Both the position numbers and the translations under genes were made by a program. Below are positions 1 to 8,700 of a DNA stretch of 35,406 nucleotides, in pieces. The notes beneath the pieces were generated by a model. It was not told where the DNA came from. It did no database searches and saw nothing but the letters and a program-made list of their open reading frames with translations. The DNA comes from JANNRA01 sp031401035 (GTDB lineage Bacteria > Desulfobacterota > Binatia > HRBIN30 > CADEER01). Within the stretch, counting starts at the first letter, position 1. Each line of letters starts with the position of its first letter. The stretch spans positions 1-35,406 of the forward strand of contig JANNRA010000044.1 of the NCBI GenBank assembly GCA_031401035.1. Direction: 5' to 3'.

Positions 1-63
1 GGGGCGGCGCGAGTGAGCCGGCGGATGGCACCGGCGCCGGGGTTGCGCTAGGGCTCGACAGTC

Positions 64-816
64 ATGAATGTCGCCATCGACCGTGCGGTGATCGACACGG
101 TGCAGTCGCGTCGCTTCGACGCCGCCGCACCGGAGGACATCTTGCGCTGGGGGATCGACACCTTCGCGCCGCGTATCGCCCTGTCCGCCAGCTTCGGCTC
201 GCCGGAGGGCATGGTGCTGCTCGACATGATGCACAAGCTGGCGCCGCAGTGGGCGCGCGTCTTCACCATCGATACCGGGCGCCTGCACCAGGAGACCTAC
301 GATCTCATGGACCGCGTGCGAACCCGCTACGACATCCAGGTCGAGGTCTTCTTTCCGCGCCCCGAAGCGGTCCAATCCATGGTCCGCGAGCACGGCCTCA
401 ACCTGTTCTATGACTCGAGCGACCTACGCAAGAAGTGCTGCGGCGTGCGCAAGGTCGAGCCGCTGGCGCGCGCGCTGGACGGGCTCGATGCCTGGATCGC
501 CGGCTTGCGCCCGGAACAGTCGGTGACCCGCGCCGACGTGCGCGCCATCGAGATCGACGCGGTGCACGGCGGCCGCGTCAAGCTCAACCCGCTGGTCACC
601 TGGACGCGTGCGCAGGTGCTCGCCTACGTCGAGCAGTTCCACGTCCCCATCAACCGGTTGCACGACCAGGGCTATCCGAGCGTCGGCTGTGTTCCCTGCA
701 CGCGCTCTATCCAGCCCGGCGAGGACGAGCGCGCCGGCCGCTGGTGGTGGGAAAACGAAGATCAGCGCGAGTGCGGTATCCACGTCGGCTACGAGGAGAA
801 GGGCTCCGGCATCTGA
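64..816 (+). CDS. cysH: Assimilatory adenylyl-sulfate (APS/PAPS) reductase, iron-sulfur type
   Basis: This cytoplasmic enzyme reduces activated sulfate (APS or PAPS) to sulfite in the assimilation of sulfate into cysteine. The 250-aa protein has the PP-loop-like SASFGSPEG segment near residue 41, the paired cysteines C125-C126 and the C209-x2-C212 pair. Together these are the four [4Fe-4S] ligands that mark the APS-reducing or dual-specificity branch. The catalytic cysteine is C237 in the C-terminal ECGIH motif. Length is normal. The ATG at 64 has only a weak AGGG about 9 nt upstream, but no better start is visible. No other sulfate-assimilation gene lies within the window; the upstream side is cut off by the window edge. 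Family assignment is secure. Preference for APS over PAPS is inferred from the cluster cysteines. Confidence 0.95.
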   Translation: MNVAIDRAVIDTVQSRRFDAAAPEDILRWGIDTFAPRIALSASFGSPEGMVLLDMMHKLAPQWARVFTIDTGRLHQETYDLMDRVRTRYDIQVEVFFPRPEAVQSMVREHGLNLFYDSSDLRKKCCGVRKVEPLARALDGLDAWIAGLRPEQSVTRADVRAIEIDAVHGGRVKLNPLVTWTRAQVLAYVEQFHVPINRLHDQGYPSVGCVPCTRSIQPGEDERAGRWWWENEDQRECGIHVGYEEKGSGI

Positions 817-1442
817 GTCCCGCCGGCGGCATGGCGTATGCTCTGCTTGGTGCGCCGCGGCATTCCAAAAAGCCGAGTCGATTCAATAGTTTAGGCCTAT
901 TGCGAGGCATGCGATGTGGCCGGATTTATCAGTTGACAAAGGCTGCGGCGCCTCGCTAGTCGTGCAGGTGCAGCACGCAATCAAATGGAGCACGCGACGC
1001 AGTCGCCGAGCCGTGGGGCCGGGACGGGATCGGGTGCGCCGGGATCGGGTCTCACGAGACTCCTCACGGTCTGCACCGACGGGGGCTAGATGCACGGATC
1101 AGGGGCCATGCCGACCTGGGCGCCACGCCGTCTGATGCAGCGCGTTGGCGCGTCGTACGGTCTGGATGGCGACTGCGTGCGCGGCAGCCACACGGCCGGT
1201 ACCGGCTCGACCGCGCAAGCGTCGATTGCCACGCAACATCCCGAAATATCTACCTTGACATTGCTGCGAAGGGGTCGGTACGTTGCTCTCAACTACACAG
1301 CGTATGCAGTTGAAACATCGGTGCGTTAATCGACATCAGATCGCAGGTTTTCGGGTCGGTGGCGCCAGCTAGGAGTCTTCGGGGGGCCGGGACATGGACT
1401 GGTTTGCAGGAACTGGGAAGCGTTCTGGTGGGGGAAGCTGAG
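817..1442. other. 626-bp intergenic region without a supported gene
   Basis: No reading frame here looks like a protein. It contains a short inverted repeat CAATAG/CTATTG (884-902), two copies of the 11-mer CGGGATCGGGT (1025-1035 and 1040-1050) followed by the palindrome GTCTC-AC-GAGAC (1049-1060), and a TTGACA box at 933 and another at 1255. The last 120 bp are a G-rich leader of the downstream secreted-protein gene. I could not match it to a known riboswitch. Confidence 0.5.
1255..1284 (+). promoter_or_regulatory. Possible sigma70 promoter for the 1311-aa secreted protein
   Basis: A perfect -35 TTGACA (1255-1260) is followed after 18 bp by a weak -10, TACGTT (1279-1284, three of six matches). 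Transcription from here would give a leader of about 150 nt before the ATG at 1443. The -10 is poor, so this is only a candidate. Confidence 0.25.
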
Positions 1443-4400
1443 ATGAACGAACGGAGCGCCACTGGAGGGCGGACAGGATTGATCCGCACCGCGATCGGGA
1501 TGACCGTCGCGCTGCTCGCCGCAGTGAGCGTGGCGCCGACCGCGGCGCGGGCGACGCACGAGCGCGCCGCGCTGATCACCTGGGCGCCGACGAGCGGCAA
1601 CTCAGTCGAGTTTACCGTCACCGGGGCTTGGCGACGCAGCGCCTACACCACCGCCAACGGCCGCTGCCGCGACGTCACGGACGTTGTCGCGCCGGTGCTC
1701 GGCACCAAGCCGTGCAGCGGTGCCGACACCTTTCCGGATGTCGGCGACGTCATCGTCGAGTCGCTCGGCGGCACCGTCTTCAATCCCGGCGAAGGGGCCA
1801 CGGTCGGCTCACCGCTCGGCGCCCTGCTCTATGTCGTAACCTCGATCGACCCGGCCAACGATTGGCTGTTCGCCACCGCGCTCGACCCCGTCAGTCTGCC
1901 GAACCTCGATACCACCATCGCCAAGAGCTATCCCGACGCCACCGCGCGCACGGCCTTTATCCAGGACTGCTGCCGGGTGTCGAACAACCCCGGCGGCAAT
2001 CAGCACATCAACAACCCCGACGGGAACTACCGCATCGAGACCCGCGTCACGCCGGGTGGTGCCAACCGGCCGCCGGTCAGCACCATGCCGCCGATCGTGC
2101 TGTGCCCACGCAATGGCGTCTGCGTGTTCCAGATCCCCGGCGCCGACCCTGACAACGACACCGTGACCTTCCGCTTCTCCACTGCCACCGAGGCGAGCGG
2201 CTCGGCGAGCGGCTTCGACCAGCCGGGCCCGCCCGACGCACCGAACGCGGCGGTCGTCAGCAGCGGCGGCGTGTACACCTGGAACACCACCGGCGCCAGC
2301 CTTGGCGGCGCTGGCAACACCTACTACTCGACCCAGGTGACGATCGAGGACCGCGATGGCGGCAACGTCGTCAAGAGCAAGATCGCGGTCGATTTCCTCA
2401 TCCAGCTGGTGCAGCAGGCCGGCGTGCCGCCAGTCTTCGACGATCCGCCGACGCCCGCCTGCGGCAGTGTCATCAACGTCAACCCCGGCGACACCGTGTC
2501 GTTCACCGTGCAGGCTTCGGACGTGGATTTCGGCCAGACCGTGACGCTGAACGGTGTCGGTCTACCGGCCGGCGCGACGATGACGCCGACGCTGCCGACG
2601 ACCGCGAATCCGGTCAGCAGTGCCTTCGCCTGGACCACCGACGGCGGCGACGCCGGCACGACGCAGGTGGTGACCTTCACCGCCACTGACAGCGCCAACC
2701 TCCAGGCCCAGTGCTCGGTGACGCTCACCGTCAACCAGTGCCAGACCAACGTGGACTGCAACGACGGCACCGTCTGCACGACCGACACCTGCGATCCGGG
2801 CAATCCGAACGCCAGTGCTGGCGGGTGTGTCAATGCTGCCATTACCTGCGACGCCTGCCAGGTATGCGATCCGGGCCTCGGTTGTAGCGGGGCCGTCTGC
2901 ACCGCGACGCCGACGCTGACGCCGATCGCGACACTCACCGTGACCCCGACGCCGAGCGTCACCCCCACCGGCACGGTGCCGCCGACCGCGACCGCGACCC
3001 CGACCCCGACGGCGACCGATACGCCGGTGCCGTTCTGCGGCGACGGAGTCGTCGGCCCCGGCGAGACCTGCGACGACGGCAACATGATCGACGGCGACGG
3101 TTGCGAGTCCGACTGTACGCCGTCCACGGCGTGTAGCCTGATCTACCCGGGTGCGGAGCGCTTCGTCGGCGGCTGCGGCGCGCCGAGTCACCCCGACATT
3201 CAGGCCGCGGTGAACGCGGCCGCCGATGGAGAGACCATTACCGTCTGTCCTGGCGCGTACGCCCAGCCGGTGCAGGTGACCAAGCAGGTCCGTATTCGCG
3301 CCGTCACGGCCGGTACGGTGACGGTGCACACCGCGACGACCGCCTTCGACGTGCGGCGCAGCGGCGTCGCGATTCAGAACCTGGTGATCCGTGCCGACGC
3401 CGGCGCCGCGATCGTTGCGAACACCATCTGCCCGCTCGGCCAGGCGAGCTGCGCCAGCCCGGGCCGCGGCTCCAACCTGGCCATCGAAGGCAATACGATT
3501 ACCGACAGTCCCGTCGGGATCGGTTGGCAGCGGCGCATTGATTGCGCCCAGATCGTCGACAACGCGATGAGCGCCAACGCGACGCACATCGCCATCGCCC
3601 AGCAGGAGGGGGTACCCGCGGTGCTGGTCGGGGTCGTCAGCAACATCGTCAGCAGTGGCGGTCAGAGCGGCGCAGCGGTGTCGCTCTCCGGCATCAGCGT
3701 TACCGTCGCCGCGAACACGATCTCTGCCTCCACCAACGCCGGGTTGGTTCTCGCCAATTTGGCCGCCGGCAGCCAGGTGATCGAGAACAAGATCGCCGAC
3801 AACGACGGCGACGGCATCACGGTTCGTCCGGGCGCCGAGGCCACTGAGATTCACGACAACAACATCACCGACAACGAGACGGGTCTGGGCAACGAGTCGG
3901 GGGCCGGCCCCGTCGATGCGACGCAGAACTGGTGGGATTCGCAGACCGGGCCGAGCGGCGTGTTCACCGGCGTCGGCGACAGCATCGACAACCGTGGCGC
4001 GGGGTCGAGTACTGAGTTCATCGAATTCCTCTGCAAACCGTTTCCGCAGGGCTTCCCGAGCGTGCTCGGCAGCTGCAGCACGGAGACCGCCGAGCTCAAG
4101 CAACTGCTCCCGGGCCGGGCCCCGGATCTCGATCCGTTCGGGCGCTACATCGTGTTTGAGTCGAGCGCGGACATGGACGTCGATGCGCGGACGGCGTACA
4201 GCAATGGCGACGCGAGCCAGGAGATCTTCCTGCTCAACCGCCGGCCCAAAAAGAAGCTGCCCGGTGTCTGTCTCGGCGGGCTCCAGCCGTGTGACTTCAC
4301 CGATCTGATGAACTGCACGCCGTGCCGCGGTCGCAAGGAGTGCCCGGGCGATCCGAGCGCCGACCCGATCGTGCTCAACGGCGAGTGCGTGATCGTCACG

Positions 4401-5378
4401 CAGCTCAGTGACGGCGGCAGCGGCACCGCCAGCCGCGGTCCGCGGCTCACGGGGCTCGCCAAGAGCGTCGTCTTCGATTCGGACAACGGCATTGGCGGCG
4501 GCAATCCCGACGGGTCGCGCGAGATCGCGCGCTGGAGCCGGAAGGACTTCGAGAAGCTCGCACCGCCTCTGCTGCCGTATTCGGCGGGGACCCCCGGGGA
4601 GTCGTACGAGAATCCGGCACCGGCGCTGAACGGGAAGGCCATCGCCGTCGAGTCGAATGCGAACCCAACCGGTGGAAACCCGGACGGCAACACGGAGATC
4701 TTCGTCTACAAGCCGCGCAGCGGACAGTGGATCCAGATCACCAACACGCTGCCGCCGGTGAGCAATCGACGCCCCGCGACGACGGACGGGCGACGCATCG
4801 CCTTCGATTCAACAGGCGATCTGCACAACGACCCGAAGGTGCCGGGCCGCAACAACGCCGACGGGAATCGTGAGTTGTTCCTCGTGCGCGTCAAGACCTC
4901 GGGCAACGAGATCGCCCAGATTACCGACACGGTGGCACCAGCAGAGTCCTTCAGCGGCAGCCTGGACGCGAACGGTGCGTTGCTCGCGTTCAGCTCGACC
5001 GCCACCAATCTGACTGCTCAGAACGCCGACGGCAACCGCGAGATCTACACCTGGTATCGCCGCAGTGCCGAGTTCGAGCAGCTCACGCAGTCGGTGGGCG
5101 GTGAGAGCCTCAATCCGGTCGTGAATCTGAGCCAGCGCTTCGTCGTCTTTGAGTCGACCGCCGACCTGACGTTCAGCGGCGCGACGAATCGGCGAATCTT
5201 CCAGTTCGATCGCTACAAAGGAGAACTGCTGCTGCTGTCGCGTTCGCGCTTCGGTACCAACCAGACGCCGCGCATCCGCAAGCGGCGCTTCGTCGTCTGG
5301 GAATCGACTGCCGATCTGACGGGAAACAATCCCAGTGGCGACTGGGTGATCTACGTCTTCGACCGCAAGAAGGACTGA
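1443..5378 (+). CDS. Large secreted multidomain protein: Thr/Pro linker, Myxo disulfide repeat, beta-helix, WD40-like propeller
   Basis: An exported 1311-aa protein of unknown role. Start choice: the frame opens upstream at 1359, but ATG 1443 places a typical signal peptide (hydrophobic core 18-33, cleavage after ARA at about 37) at the N terminus, with a GGGGAAG sequence just before it. Residues about 40-480 are beta-rich, Cys-containing and Ig/cadherin-like. About 487-530 is a TPT/TAT linker. About 531-560 is a cysteine-rich repeat with CGDG...GETCDDGN...GDGC, the Myxococcus-type disulfide repeat. About 563-880 reads as right-handed parallel beta-helix repeats, with recurring N-x-I/IxxN patterns. 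About 886-1311 holds repeated VFES/FDS-ADL...NPDGNxEIF blocks typical of TolB/WD40-like beta-propellers. The combination suggests a cell-surface or extracellular carbohydrate- or matrix-binding protein. That is inference; no catalytic motif was identified. Confidence 0.85.
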   Translation: MNERSATGGRTGLIRTAIGMTVALLAAVSVAPTAARATHERAALITWAPTSGNSVEFTVTGAWRRSAYTTANGRCRDVTDVVAPVLGTKPCSGADTFPDVGDVIVESLGGTVFNPGEGATVGSPLGALLYVVTSIDPANDWLFATALDPVSLPNLDTTIAKSYPDATARTAFIQDCCRVSNNPGGNQHINNPDGNYRIETRVTPGGANRPPVSTMPPIVLCPRNGVCVFQIPGADPDNDTVTFRFSTATEASGSASGFDQPGPPDAPNAAVVSSGGVYTWNTTGASLGGAGNTYYSTQVTIEDRDGGNVVKSKIAVDFLIQLVQQAGVPPVFDDPPTPACGSVINVNPGDTVSFTVQASDVDFGQTVTLNGVGLPAGATMTPTLPTTANPVSSAFAWTTDGGDAGTTQVVTFTATDSANLQAQCSVTLTVNQCQTNVDCNDGTVCTTDTCDPGNPNASAGGCVNAAITCDACQVCDPGLGCSGAVCTATPTLTPIATLTVTPTPSVTPTGTVPPTATATPTPTATDTPVPFCGDGVVGPGETCDDGNMIDGDGCESDCTPSTACSLIYPGAERFVGGCGAPSHPDIQAAVNAAADGETITVCPGAYAQPVQVTKQVRIRAVTAGTVTVHTATTAFDVRRSGVAIQNLVIRADAGAAIVANTICPLGQASCASPGRGSNLAIEGNTITDSPVGIGWQRRIDCAQIVDNAMSANATHIAIAQQEGVPAVLVGVVSNIVSSGGQSGAAVSLSGISVTVAANTISASTNAGLVLANLAAGSQVIENKIADNDGDGITVRPGAEATEIHDNNITDNETGLGNESGAGPVDATQNWWDSQTGPSGVFTGVGDSIDNRGAGSSTEFIEFLCKPFPQGFPSVLGSCSTETAELKQLLPGRAPDLDPFGRYIVFESSADMDVDARTAYSNGDASQEIFLLNRRPKKKLPGVCLGGLQPCDFTDLMNCTPCRGRKECPGDPSADPIVLNGECVIVTQLSDGGSGTASRGPRLTGLAKSVVFDSDNGIGGGNPDGSREIARWSRKDFEKLAPPLLPYSAGTPGESYENPAPALNGKAIAVESNANPTGGNPDGNTEIFVYKPRSGQWIQITNTLPPVSNRRPATTDGRRIAFDSTGDLHNDPKVPGRNNADGNRELFLVRVKTSGNEIAQITDTVAPAESFSGSLDANGALLAFSSTATNLTAQNADGNREIYTWYRRSAEFEQLTQSVGGESLNPVVNLSQRFVVFESTADLTFSGATNRRIFQFDRYKGELLLLSRSRFGTNQTPRIRKRRFVVWESTADLTGNNPSGDWVIYVFDRKKD

Positions 5379-5387
5379 GAACCCGCG

Positions 5388-5414
5388 GCCCGGGCGGCGT
5401 CATGCCGCCCGGGC
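5388..5414. terminator. Bidirectional hairpin terminator between convergent genes
   Basis: A perfect 11-bp stem GCCCGGGCGGC / GCCGCCCGGGC with loop GTCAT lies exactly between two convergent stop codons (5378 and 5426). With one bulged G at 5387 it extends by four more pairs. There is no clear U-tract, which is common in very GC-rich genomes. Confidence 0.6.
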
Positions 5415-5425
5415 GCGGTGTCGGT

Positions 5426-5683
5426 TCAGAAGCTCTTGCTGACGTGCCCGATCAGGGGCGACGACATCGCCTCCAGGTCGATCGGAATCGCCGCCTGCGT
5501 TGCCAGCCCCTGCATGGCCTTGCGCGCCAGCCGGCTCGGTTCGATGTGTCCGTTCTCCCACCGATTGACGGTGGACACGGTCACGCCGATCGCGTGCGCG
5601 AACTCCTCCTGCGTCATCGCGAGACGCTGACGGAGCTGGGAAATCGTCGGTCCGTTCTGATTGATTCTGTCGCTCGACATCAT
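5426..5683 (-). CDS. Small XRE/Cro-type helix-turn-helix transcriptional regulator
   Basis: An 85-aa DNA-binding protein. Residues about 14-60 form an HTH_3 domain: LRQRLAMTQEEFAHAIG (helices 1-2) followed by TVSTVNRWENG, with the recognition helix around VSTVNRWE. The remaining 25 residues carry no second domain, so this is a stand-alone regulator. The frame can be extended upstream to 5761, but GAGGAGGAGG at 5691-5700 lies 7 nt before the ATG at 5683 and fixes the start there; a second ATG follows at once. It is convergent with the 1311-aa secreted-protein gene, separated by a strong hairpin. A large nested inverted repeat 48-103 bp upstream of its start is a plausible operator for autoregulation. 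Its targets are unknown; the flanking secreted-protein genes are only candidates by proximity. Confidence 0.85.
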   Translation of the reverse strand: MMSSDRINQNGPTISQLRQRLAMTQEEFAHAIGVTVSTVNRWENGHIEPSRLARKAMQGLATQAAIPIDLEAMSSPLIGHVSKSF

Positions 5684-5730
5684 GGCTTGTCCTCCTCCTC
5701 GAGTTGCGCCTGGGGTTGCGACGGTGTTCA

Positions 5731-5786
5731 GCACGGCACATGCCAGGGGGATCGACGACATTTCGTCGATCCGTATGACGCCGTGC
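5731..5786. repeat. Nested inverted repeats upstream of the XRE regulator (candidate operator or RNA hairpin)
   Basis: The inner arms are GGATCGACGA (5749-5758) and TCGTCGATCC (5763-5772), perfect over 10 bp with a 4-nt loop. The outer arms GCACGGC (5731-5737) and GCCGTGC (5780-5786) are perfect over 7 bp. The structure is symmetrical, noncoding and lies between the divergent XRE gene and the 901-aa secreted-protein gene. Binding by the adjacent regulator is inferred from position. Confidence 0.5.
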
Positions 5787-5980
5787 TATGCGGTTGTCCT
5801 GTCGAGAAAACGTCGCACCGTCGACGCCGTGGCGCTTTGCTCCGCACGCGCTACAGCGGCTGCGCAGGCCGGCTCCCCCTGAGCGCGGTGCCTGCGCCGC
5901 AAATGATCGAATTCGTGATGATTGTTGGCCGGGAGTGCGGTTGACGCTAATTGCGGCGGCGGGCTAACAGTCGAGAGATC

Positions 5981-8686
5981 GTGAGCAGGCGGATGGTGTG
6001 TGGGATTGTCAGGGGCTGGCTGCTCGTCGTGGTGGCGCTCGCCAGTTGCGCCGGCGCCGCGCGTGCGGCGCTCAGTTCGTTGCCTGGAGATGCGGACTGC
6101 AACGGCTTGGTGACCGAAGCCGATCTGGCACAGCTCGCCGCCGAACTGACGGATGGCGACGGCGCCGCGACGGCGGCGGTTGACGGCGGCGCAGTCGTGA
6201 GCTGTAGCGGCGCCGACGCCAACGGCGACGGTATCGTCAGCGCCGCCGACTTCTCCGCCCTCGGGCGCCTGCTGCGCGGTGCGGACGAGGGCCTCGGTCC
6301 GCGCATTACATACATCGGCATCGCTTCTGCCGACGGGACGACGACGCAACCGGCAGGCGACGTGCCGGTGCCAACCTACCAGTCGGTTGGCGGACTCGGG
6401 TTCCGCCTCGTCATTGAAGCGGCCCCCGGGGCATCCGGCCTGCCGGTGGGCCAGGTGATCTTCCGCCCTGGCGGTGCCGCCCCTGACCTACAAGTGGAGG
6501 TCGCGCGTCCGCTCGGTGACGGCAACCAGGCGGTTTGCGGCGAGGGCGGCGTGCCCGCCATTGCGCCGCCGACCTTCGACCTCGACCGCGCCGCGATCAA
6601 CGCGCTCAACGACCTCGGCTGCCGCGTCGAGGTAGCGTCGAACCCCTTCCGCGCTTGCACCATCGATGCCTTTGGGGCGCCGCGTTTCGTCGATCCGCGC
6701 ACCCGGGTGCAGTTCTGCCTCTCGGTCTCCTCGGTCGAAGCCTTCCGACCGGGCGCGACGATCGTCACCGCCCGGGTTCTCGACGAAGCCGGCGCCCCGG
6801 GCGCTCTGCAGCAGATCATCGTGCGCGTCGGTAACGAGCCGCTGGTGACCGTCACTCCGCGCCCGACCGCTAGCGCGACGCCGACGGTTGCCGCCAGCGA
6901 GACGTCGACGCTGGAGCCGACGCCGACTGCGACCGACACCGCGCCGCCGACGGCGACCGCTTCGCATACCGCGAGCCCGACGGCGACGGTGTCGCCGCGC
7001 CCAACCGAAACCGAAACACGGATCATCAGTCCGACCATTGGCGCGACGGTATCGCCGAGCCACACGGCGACGCGGTCGCCGACGGCGACGGCCACCATGG
7101 ACCGCACGGTCAACCGCACCGCCAGCCACACCGCCACGCCGAGCCTCACCGCGACGGTCACGCGCACCGCCACGGCCACGCGCACCGCGACGGCGATCCG
7201 CAGCTTCGTCGACTCGCCCAGTGCGACGGCCACCCGGACCGCGACGGCGACGCGCACCGCCACCGCGACCGTCAGTAGCCCGACGGCGACGGCGACGCGG
7301 ACCCGGACGCACACGCCGGGGCCGAGCCCGACCGTCACCGCCACCAGCTTCGTGTCGCCGACCGCGACACGTAGCGCCTCGCCGACGCCGTCGAGCACCA
7401 GCACCCGGACGCGCCCGAGCACAGCGACGGCGACCCACACGCCGGCCGGCAGTCCGACCGTCACCCCGACGGCCTCGGCGACCCGCACGCGTACGGCGAC
7501 TCCGCCGGCCACCGCGACGCGCACGGCGACGATCACCGGTACGCAGCCGGCGACCGCGACGGTGACGCCGACGCGTACTGCCAGCGTCACGCGTACGCCG
7601 ACGGTGACGTTGACCGCGACGCGCACGCCGACCGCGGTCATTCCCGCGACGCCGAGTGCGACGCGCACGGAGACCCGCACGCCGGCTGGCACCCCTACGG
7701 TGACGCCCACCGCGGTCGCGACGGCCACCGTGACCCACACCCGGACGCGCAGCGCGACGCCCACCGCGACGATCACCGGGACGGTGCCCGCGACCGCCAC
7801 TGCGACGATCACCCGCACCCCGAGCCCGACGCGGTCTGCCTCCGCCACGCGCACGGCGACGCCGACCGCGACGGTGACGGTCACGCGGACCTCGGCTGCG
7901 ACCGCGACGATCACCCGTACGCCGGCGGCGAGCCGGACGTTCACGGCGAGCGCGACGCCGTCGCCGACGCGCACCAGCACGGTGACGCGGACCGGGACCC
8001 GTACCCCGACCATCACCCGTACGCCGACCGAAACGCTGACGCCATCGGTCACGCCGACCCCGTCCCAGACGCGACCGCCCACGGTGACCCCGCGTCCCGG
8101 CGCCGACATCACCTATGTCGGCCTGGCGCGCGCCAGCGACGATCTCGTCGAGCCTGACGGCAGCACGCCGGAGGGCTGGCCGATCTACGAACGGCCCTTC
8201 GGGTTCTCGTTCTCGCTCGTGGTCGAGGCCAAGCCCGGCCCGAGCCGGCGTCCGGTCGGTCTCAACGCCTTCCGCAGCAATCCTGACGACGCTGCCGTGC
8301 GGCCGGATCTGGAGATCATCGTCTCGCGTCCCCTGGGCAACGGCAGTCCCGATGTGTGCGACGACATGCTGCCGTTCATCGGCGGGATTCCGGCGTCAAC
8401 CGACTTTGTTGAGACGCAACCGGTGTCGGACGCGATCAACGACCTCGCCTGCCGCTTCGTCGACGGTTCGGGTCAGCCTGGTGGCCGCCGCGCGGCCGAG
8501 GCCTGCACGGTCTTCGACAACGGCGAGTTCGGCTTCGCGGCACCGACCAGCACGACGCAGTTCTGCGCCCTGATCGCCGAGCCGTTCGGCTTCGCCGTCG
8601 GCGACACCGTCGTCTCGGTGCGCGTCAGCGACAATACCGGCCGCCCTGGGCCGCCGGCGTCGTTCGTCGTGCGGATCCTGCCCTGA
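5981..8686 (+). CDS. Secreted protein: dockerin-like EF-hands, Thr-rich linker, duplicated C/N-flanking domain
   Basis: An exported protein of about 901 aa with unknown function. The start is either GTG 5981 (GAGAG close upstream) or ATG 5993; both give a signal peptide with core WLLVVVALASCAG and cleavage after ARA. Residues about 37-103 contain two calcium-loop motifs, DADCNGLVTEAD and DANGDGIVSAAD, arranged as in type I dockerin/EF-hand pairs. A domain at about 107-287 and another at about 707-901 are clearly homologous to each other: ITYIGIA/ITYVGLA, PVGQVIF/PVGLNAF, VARPLGDG/VSRPLGNG, INALNDLGCR/INDLACR and ACTIDAFG/ACTVFDNG. They are separated by about 420 residues dominated by Thr with Ala, Pro, Arg and Ser (mucin-like, probably extended or glycosylated). 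A domain-linker-domain form suggests a surface spacer or adhesin. I do not recognise the duplicated domain. Confidence 0.8.
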   Translation: MSRRMVCGIVRGWLLVVVALASCAGAARAALSSLPGDADCNGLVTEADLAQLAAELTDGDGAATAAVDGGAVVSCSGADANGDGIVSAADFSALGRLLRGADEGLGPRITYIGIASADGTTTQPAGDVPVPTYQSVGGLGFRLVIEAAPGASGLPVGQVIFRPGGAAPDLQVEVARPLGDGNQAVCGEGGVPAIAPPTFDLDRAAINALNDLGCRVEVASNPFRACTIDAFGAPRFVDPRTRVQFCLSVSSVEAFRPGATIVTARVLDEAGAPGALQQIIVRVGNEPLVTVTPRPTASATPTVAASETSTLEPTPTATDTAPPTATASHTASPTATVSPRPTETETRIISPTIGATVSPSHTATRSPTATATMDRTVNRTASHTATPSLTATVTRTATATRTATAIRSFVDSPSATATRTATATRTATATVSSPTATATRTRTHTPGPSPTVTATSFVSPTATRSASPTPSSTSTRTRPSTATATHTPAGSPTVTPTASATRTRTATPPATATRTATITGTQPATATVTPTRTASVTRTPTVTLTATRTPTAVIPATPSATRTETRTPAGTPTVTPTAVATATVTHTRTRSATPTATITGTVPATATATITRTPSPTRSASATRTATPTATVTVTRTSAATATITRTPAASRTFTASATPSPTRTSTVTRTGTRTPTITRTPTETLTPSVTPTPSQTRPPTVTPRPGADITYVGLARASDDLVEPDGSTPEGWPIYERPFGFSFSLVVEAKPGPSRRPVGLNAFRSNPDDAAVRPDLEIIVSRPLGNGSPDVCDDMLPFIGGIPASTDFVETQPVSDAINDLACRFVDGSGQPGGRRAAEACTVFDNGEFGFAAPTSTTQFCALIAEPFGFAVGDTVVSVRVSDNTGRPGPPASFVVRILP
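6845..8100 (+). repeat. Low-complexity Thr/Pro/Arg codon repeat inside the secreted-protein gene
   Basis: About 1.25 kb made of near-repeats of ACG/ACC Thr codons alternating with GCG, CCG and CGC, for example GCGACGGCGACGCGCACC-like units. Units are irregular rather than exact tandem copies. This encodes the Thr-rich linker and produces long spurious open frames on both strands. Confidence 0.85.
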
Positions 8687-8700
8687 GCCGCGTCAGCGGC
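8687..8700. terminator. Short hairpin between convergent stop codons
   Basis: A GCCGC-GTCA-GCGGC stem-loop sits directly after the TGA of the 901-aa gene and overlaps the stop of the convergent methyltransferase gene. It is only 5 bp long and has no U-tract, so terminator function is tentative. Confidence 0.3.

Noticed and set aside
1321..1442. Riboswitch (for example cyclic-di-GMP type) in the leader of the secreted protein
   Set aside because: The G-rich leader lacks the conserved core sequences of the classes I know.
2562..4103. A 513-codon open frame on the minus strand opposite the 1311-aa gene
   Set aside because: It is Arg/Ala/Gly-rich, has no domain sense, and comes from GC-biased third positions of the real plus-strand gene.
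6845..8100. Tandem repeat or CRISPR-like array
   Set aside because: Units are irregular, without constant repeats and spacers; it is coding low complexity.
6376..8112. A 578-codon Val-rich minus-strand frame opposite the Thr-rich linker
   Set aside because: It is the mirror of the ACG/GCG codon repeat; the plus strand has a signal peptide, EF-hands and duplicated domains.
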